Origin: Prunus persica
Lineage: Eukaryota > Streptophyta > Magnoliopsida > Rosales > Rosaceae
Assembly (NCBI RefSeq): GCF_000346465.2
Contig: NC_034009.1
Coordinates: forward strand, 6,354,833-6,418,832
Reading direction: 5' to 3'
DNA: 64,000 bases
A program made the translations under genes and the position numbers. Position 1 is the stretch's first letter. Each line of letters begins with the position of its first letter. Below, piece after piece: positions 60,302 through 64,000 of the stretch. The notes beneath the pieces were generated by a model, which saw nothing but the letters and a program-made list of their open reading frames with translations, had not been told where the DNA came from and ran no database searches.

Positions 60302-60589
60302 CTAGCCTCTCTGCACGCGCTTCCGCGCATGCGAGAGGTTTTGTTTTATAAAAAATTTAAATTTATTTTAGAATTAAAAAAGATAATGGATATTTGTGTT
60401 CTATAAAAATAGGATCCATTATCTGAATTTTCTTTTAATTTTAATTTTTTTAATACGAAAAATTATGAATTTACCATATTATCCTTATTTAATTAATAAT
60501 TTCAATTCTTAATGTTTGCATTAACCAAGGACATTTTCTGGTATTTTAAATGTTTCACCATTCTCTGTCTTTTGCTTTATATATATAGA
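60302..60589 (-). mobile_element. Complete small Helitron (non-autonomous)
   Basis: On the minus strand the element begins TCTATATATATAAAGC at 60589, and ends with the imperfect hairpin 'gcatgcgcggaagcgcgtgc', then 'agagaggctag' and T. It carries the Helitron 5' TC, a subterminal hairpin about 10 bases from the end, and the 3' CTAG (CTRR). It is flanked by A on the 5' side and T on the 3' side, the A^T insertion site. The length is 288 bp and no replicase/helicase is present. Confidence 0.75.
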
Positions 60590-61559
60590 TTACGTAGTAA
60601 CAAAACTAACGTTAATGCAAAACGAGTTGCATGTGGAATATAATCTTGAATGGCTTGAGTGGGCCCTTCTGTTGGCACAAGCGAATTAGTCATAATATGA
60701 AGGAATATTTGAACACGTCCCATTTATATTTAAAAGAAAAAAAAAAAAGCCTCAAGTTCGATCCCCTTTTCTCAATTAATCGAAATTAAGTCCCTCAAAT
60801 TTGTGGAGGCTAATAAGAGCCATTTAACTCATTGCATCGTATACATAATTTGGTGGGTGACTATGAGCATATCAGAACTTGGGGGATTCTACAATACAAA
60901 AAAAAATTATATCCCTTTAGGCCTCGTTTGATTAACAGAATGAATTTGAGGGAAAATCATTCCCCATGTAGTAAAATAAGGGATTCTTAGAGAGCCTTTA
61001 CGAAAATTAATTAAATTAAAATTTGTGTATATTACGAAAATATATAATTCTTTGGCTACAATCAATCAAAACCTTATAAAAAAACAAAGTTGTAAATTAA
61101 TGGAAGGCTCTGAGTCAAACGTTGGCATCCTTATCTCATTCCAAAAAGTATACTTTTGCCCTCCTACAATAATCTAAAATTGACAAGAATACACTGACCA
61201 CATAAAAAAGGCAATGTCCATGCCTTTGTTTTCTTTCATTTTTGGCCCTTAATGATTCTTCTTCTCAACCCCCACCTCCTCCCCACCAGAAAGAAAAATC
61301 ACAAAATATAGATTTAGTTGAGGTAGGGATATTATACAAAAAACAGCACAATGACAAGCATAATTGCTTTACCAAAGTAATATTCTATGCTCAAGCAGCT
61401 CATGTCATACAATGAGGACAAACAAAATTCTGTCAATTTGTCAGCTCATATTGACAGATCATTAACCTTGTGGCCTAAATTTGATCACTAGTTTGGTTTG
61501 GTATATTCTCTACTAAAACAGAATTGTGCCCTATCAAAGTTGTACACTAAAAAGCTTTC
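60590..61559. other. Intergenic DNA and 3' region of the SET gene
   Basis: No gene was recognised. 'ggcctcgtttgattaac' at about 60920 is a MITE-end-like word without a partner. The SET gene 3' UTR probably ends near 61320. Confidence 0.4.
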
Positions 61560-63308
61560 TTATTTGTAAACTTCAATCTGCTTTGAGACAGGAGTGTCCT
61601 CAGCCAGGCATTTAGACAATTCATCTTTCACCAGTTTCAGGCCACAATAACATGAAGTTAAAACTGAAGAGACAATACTTCTTTGTATATCTTTGAACTT
61701 GATTGCCAGCTTTACATCCCAATTAGTGTTTTTTCTGCAACAACCAAAAAAAAGATACACATTCTCATTTCAACAAAGGAAAGTTTCGGCTGCTTCAATC
61801 AATCACAGATTCACAGATTATGTGATAAAGTGTTAGGAGACTTTACCTGTCATCAAGGTCTGCATCACCAAGATTATCCATCATGTCATCACAGATGGCG
61901 CGAAGATCTTCAAGAATTTCAATTTCATTCTTCAAATTTTCCGGCAGCTGTGAAATAAAGAATTGGAAGTTCATATATGAGAATATTGAATCGACATAAA
62001 AACCGAATCAAGAAAGAAATTTCAAACTAAAGCTAAACAATATTGGAAAGAAAATGCAAATCTGACAAATATTTTTTTGTTCTTAACACACAAGAGTAAT
62101 GTGAAAGTAATAATAGCAATTCATTAGAATAGATCATACACAATAATAAATGCCATTTCCTAATGAAAAAGATTCAAAAGAAGATGAAGATGATGTCAAC
62201 CACTATAACATAAATGAGCATAGAAAATTACTAGGTCCTTAGTATGCGGCATGGGGCTCCGAGCTCTCCTTAGGCAGTCCAAGAATGGGGAAGGCAGGCC
62301 GTAATAGAAAATATTGCAGTTATGTGATAACCAAGTAGCCCGCACCATGTGAGTGGTCCAGTTTGATATGGAGCTGCCTTCAGTAAAATCATCTTGGGCA
62401 GCATCAATATCTGCTTGGGAATGTTACTAGTTAATATTTGAGAGCACAAGTCCTCGACAATTTTCCAACAACAATACAATGGCATGTTGAAGATATATCA
62501 GGACTATGTCACGTTTGGTACTGCTTGATCAATTGTAAAAAATATCCATGAGTGAGATAGAGCAATAAAACTCACCTAGAGGAATGACATCGTATAGGTT
62601 GTCACCTTGAGGTACAAAGCCATAGAAGGTAATTAGATGAGAACTAGAGAAGTTTCCATAACTAAGACAGCATTCTTGCCCTGCATTGCATGGTCTTGAT
62701 AGACGGAATTTCAAGGTATTTGTTGCAGAATCTACTCTGCCATAGTGCACTACATGGGGGTCTAGCTGTGATAAGGAATAAAGCAAAAACATGACCACGG
62801 GATATCACATTGATATGAACAACTAAAGTGTTTTTTTTTCAATGACATGAACCATTACAAACACTTCTTAATTAAACCCAAAACTGACTGTCCAGAAAGT
62901 AGATAACACAAGGTCATTCTTGTCCTTGTAACCTCTTAGTTTCTACAATATAAAGAAACTGTTTTGGAATCTGGCAACCAATTCACAAAAGTACACTCAG
63001 AAGATGGTTATGATAAGTTGTTGGAAGAAATTCTCAGTATATTTTAAACTTTTAGTTTATCTCAACAATCAGGACATAAAATGTTGGGGCATAAAGAAAG
63101 GGTGACATACCGAATGGTTCAAGAAGCCAGCAATGGGAATCAAGCATGTCCTCAGCTTTCCATCAGGGAACTTGATTTTCATGCTATTTGAGTACCACAG
63201 TTCACATGCCCACAAGAATAGTTCCCATGTGTAAAGCTCTGGTGGAAAGATATCAGGATGATCTTCGCACAGTCCAGGGAAGAGATCATCATATTGAGCA
63301 CGCAAATG
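61560..63308 (-). CDS. SET-domain protein methyltransferase (rubisco-LSMT-like), 3' five exons
   Basis: It probably methylates Lys on a non-histone protein. Exons 63111-63308, 62576-62765, 62232-62410, 61847-61947 and 61560-61734 join in frame (GT-AG) and give the C-terminal 280 residues. The first part, HLRAQYDDLFPGLC and TWELFLWACELWYSNS, is the SET insert. CLIPIAGFLNHS holds the SET NHS motif that contacts AdoMet. ECCLSYGNFSSSHLITFYGF holds the GExxxxSYG and YGF motifs of the SET core. The rest, mostly helical (ENLKNEIEILEDLRAICDDM), matches the substrate-binding domain of the rubisco large-subunit methyltransferase family. It resembles Arabidopsis At2g18850. The N-terminal exons lie beyond the window or in 63309-64000, where none was recognised. 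Gene is partial at its 5' end. Confidence 0.88.
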
Positions 63309-63835
63309 CTGTGACAAGAAAAGGACTTAGATGCTTAATTTTTAATTACTGGTAAGCTTTTCCTTTAAATAAAGTTTATATATATATATAGGTATGAGAA
63401 AGTTCTATGATGAAATCCTATCAGAAACTTTAAAAAAAGGGAAGAAACGGGATGCAAATACGACATTCCATTCTTAGTTTATACGAAAGTGAGAGATCAA
63501 ATATTTCAATGGCAATTGGAAAGGTATTCGCTGGAGGCTCCATAATTGATTTGGGCATCTCCATGTTCTTCCTGTATTTACTAACTCATTCGGGTTGGGT
63601 CAGACCTTGTTCTCATAGTAGATTTGTTATTGGGCAGCATTCTCTATTAAAGATAACTTGAAAAGGCAACATATAGAATAACTCAAGACCAGGTACAAAT
63701 AACCAAATTCTACTTTTATAAATGGGAAAGACAGCAAACAAGCAACACTATTAGACAAGAATGTGAACTTCAATATTCCCCAAGATGCAAACAATCTTAG
63801 AGAAGAAGAGTAGAGTAGGAGTGTGATCACTGCAG
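63309..63835 (-). other. Upstream intron of the SET gene (inferred)
   Basis: The acceptor of the exon at 63308 implies an intron to the right. No further SET-family exon was found on the minus strand before the window end. A short (TA)n tract lies at about 63380. Confidence 0.4.
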
Positions 63836-63951
63836 AGTGTAGGACCTTTGAGGGAACTCAGATAGATTATGAAGAAGGACTACTAAAACTGTATGCTAAA
63901 TCAGGTGATTTTTGTTGGACAGAACTGAATGGAGCACCTATAATTCCTCAC
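63836..63951 (+). other. Possible exon on the plus strand, unrecognised
   Basis: The plus strand reads TFEGTQIDYEEGLLKLYAKS and GDFCWTELNGAPIIPHPELA without a stop and ends in a donor-like 'cacttg|gtaatg' at about 63951. All three minus frames are closed here. An acceptor-like 'actgcag' precedes it at about 63830. It looks coding but I could not name it. It could be a neighbouring gene's exon or a captured piece in the SET gene's intron. Confidence 0.3.
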
Positions 63952-64000
63952 CCTGAGCTTGCCTTGGCACTTGGTAATGTAATCTCTTCCCTATTTCTCC

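Noticed and set aside
61683..61958. Plus-strand 91-codon frame
   Set aside because: It is antisense to the last two SET-gene exons.

Overview
The window is nuclear DNA from a flowering plant, with large introns, AT-rich intergenic DNA, CT/GA microsatellites and several classes of nested plant transposons. The protein sequences and the element families suggest a woody eudicot, most likely Rosaceae (an apple/pear/Prunus relative), but the species cannot be fixed from sequence alone.

Genes. Seven host genes can be supported, five of them reconstructed exon by exon with frame-consistent splice sites: a class II NADPH-cytochrome P450 reductase (+, 18 exons, 1576-6037); the spliceosomal core protein SmF (-, 5 exons, 11573-13838); the non-canonical Aux/IAA protein IAA33 (+, 2 exons, 24987-25729); a HAD-type glycerol-3-phosphatase of the GPP family (-, 6 exons, 35522-43459); an uncharacterised plant protein in a single exon (+, 48822-49619); a syntaxin/t-SNARE-like protein (-, 4 exons, 55995-58674); and the 3' five exons of a SET-domain protein methyltransferase (-, 61560 to beyond the window). 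They do not form a pathway. The order does resemble an ancestral gene block that is split over several chromosomes in Arabidopsis.

Layout. 1-1.2 kb: SINE-like sequence and a MITE remnant. 1.3-6.4 kb: P450 reductase. 6.4-11.5 kb: intergenic DNA with a deleted Copia element (8160-9830). 11.5-13.9 kb: SmF. 13.97-20.8 kb: a cluster of long-TIR, Mutator-like elements. One of these (16884-18490) has a 9-bp target duplication and carries a broken piece of the actin-related protein ARP6. Another (19011-20796) carries an orphan exon that was later split by a Harbinger MITE. 21-24.9 kb: MITE, tandem duplication and a 5'-truncated LINE. 25-25.7 kb: IAA33. 26-34.3 kb: repeats, including a Tourist-type element with a gene-fragment-carrying MULE nested inside it, a fold-back MITE and a dead PIF/Harbinger transposase. 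35.5-43.5 kb: the GPP gene, whose 5.9-kb last intron holds a MULE-like element that was later hit by a very young, internally deleted Ty3/Gypsy element. 44-48 kb: MITEs and SINE-like sequences. 48.8-49.6 kb: uncharacterised gene. 50-55.9 kb: mostly featureless. 56-58.7 kb: SNARE gene. 60.3-60.6 kb: a complete small Helitron. 61.5-64 kb: SET gene.

The most unusual part of the window is the density of Mutator-like elements with long terminal inverted repeats. At least three appear to carry host gene fragments (Pack-MULE type), and several are nested with other element classes.
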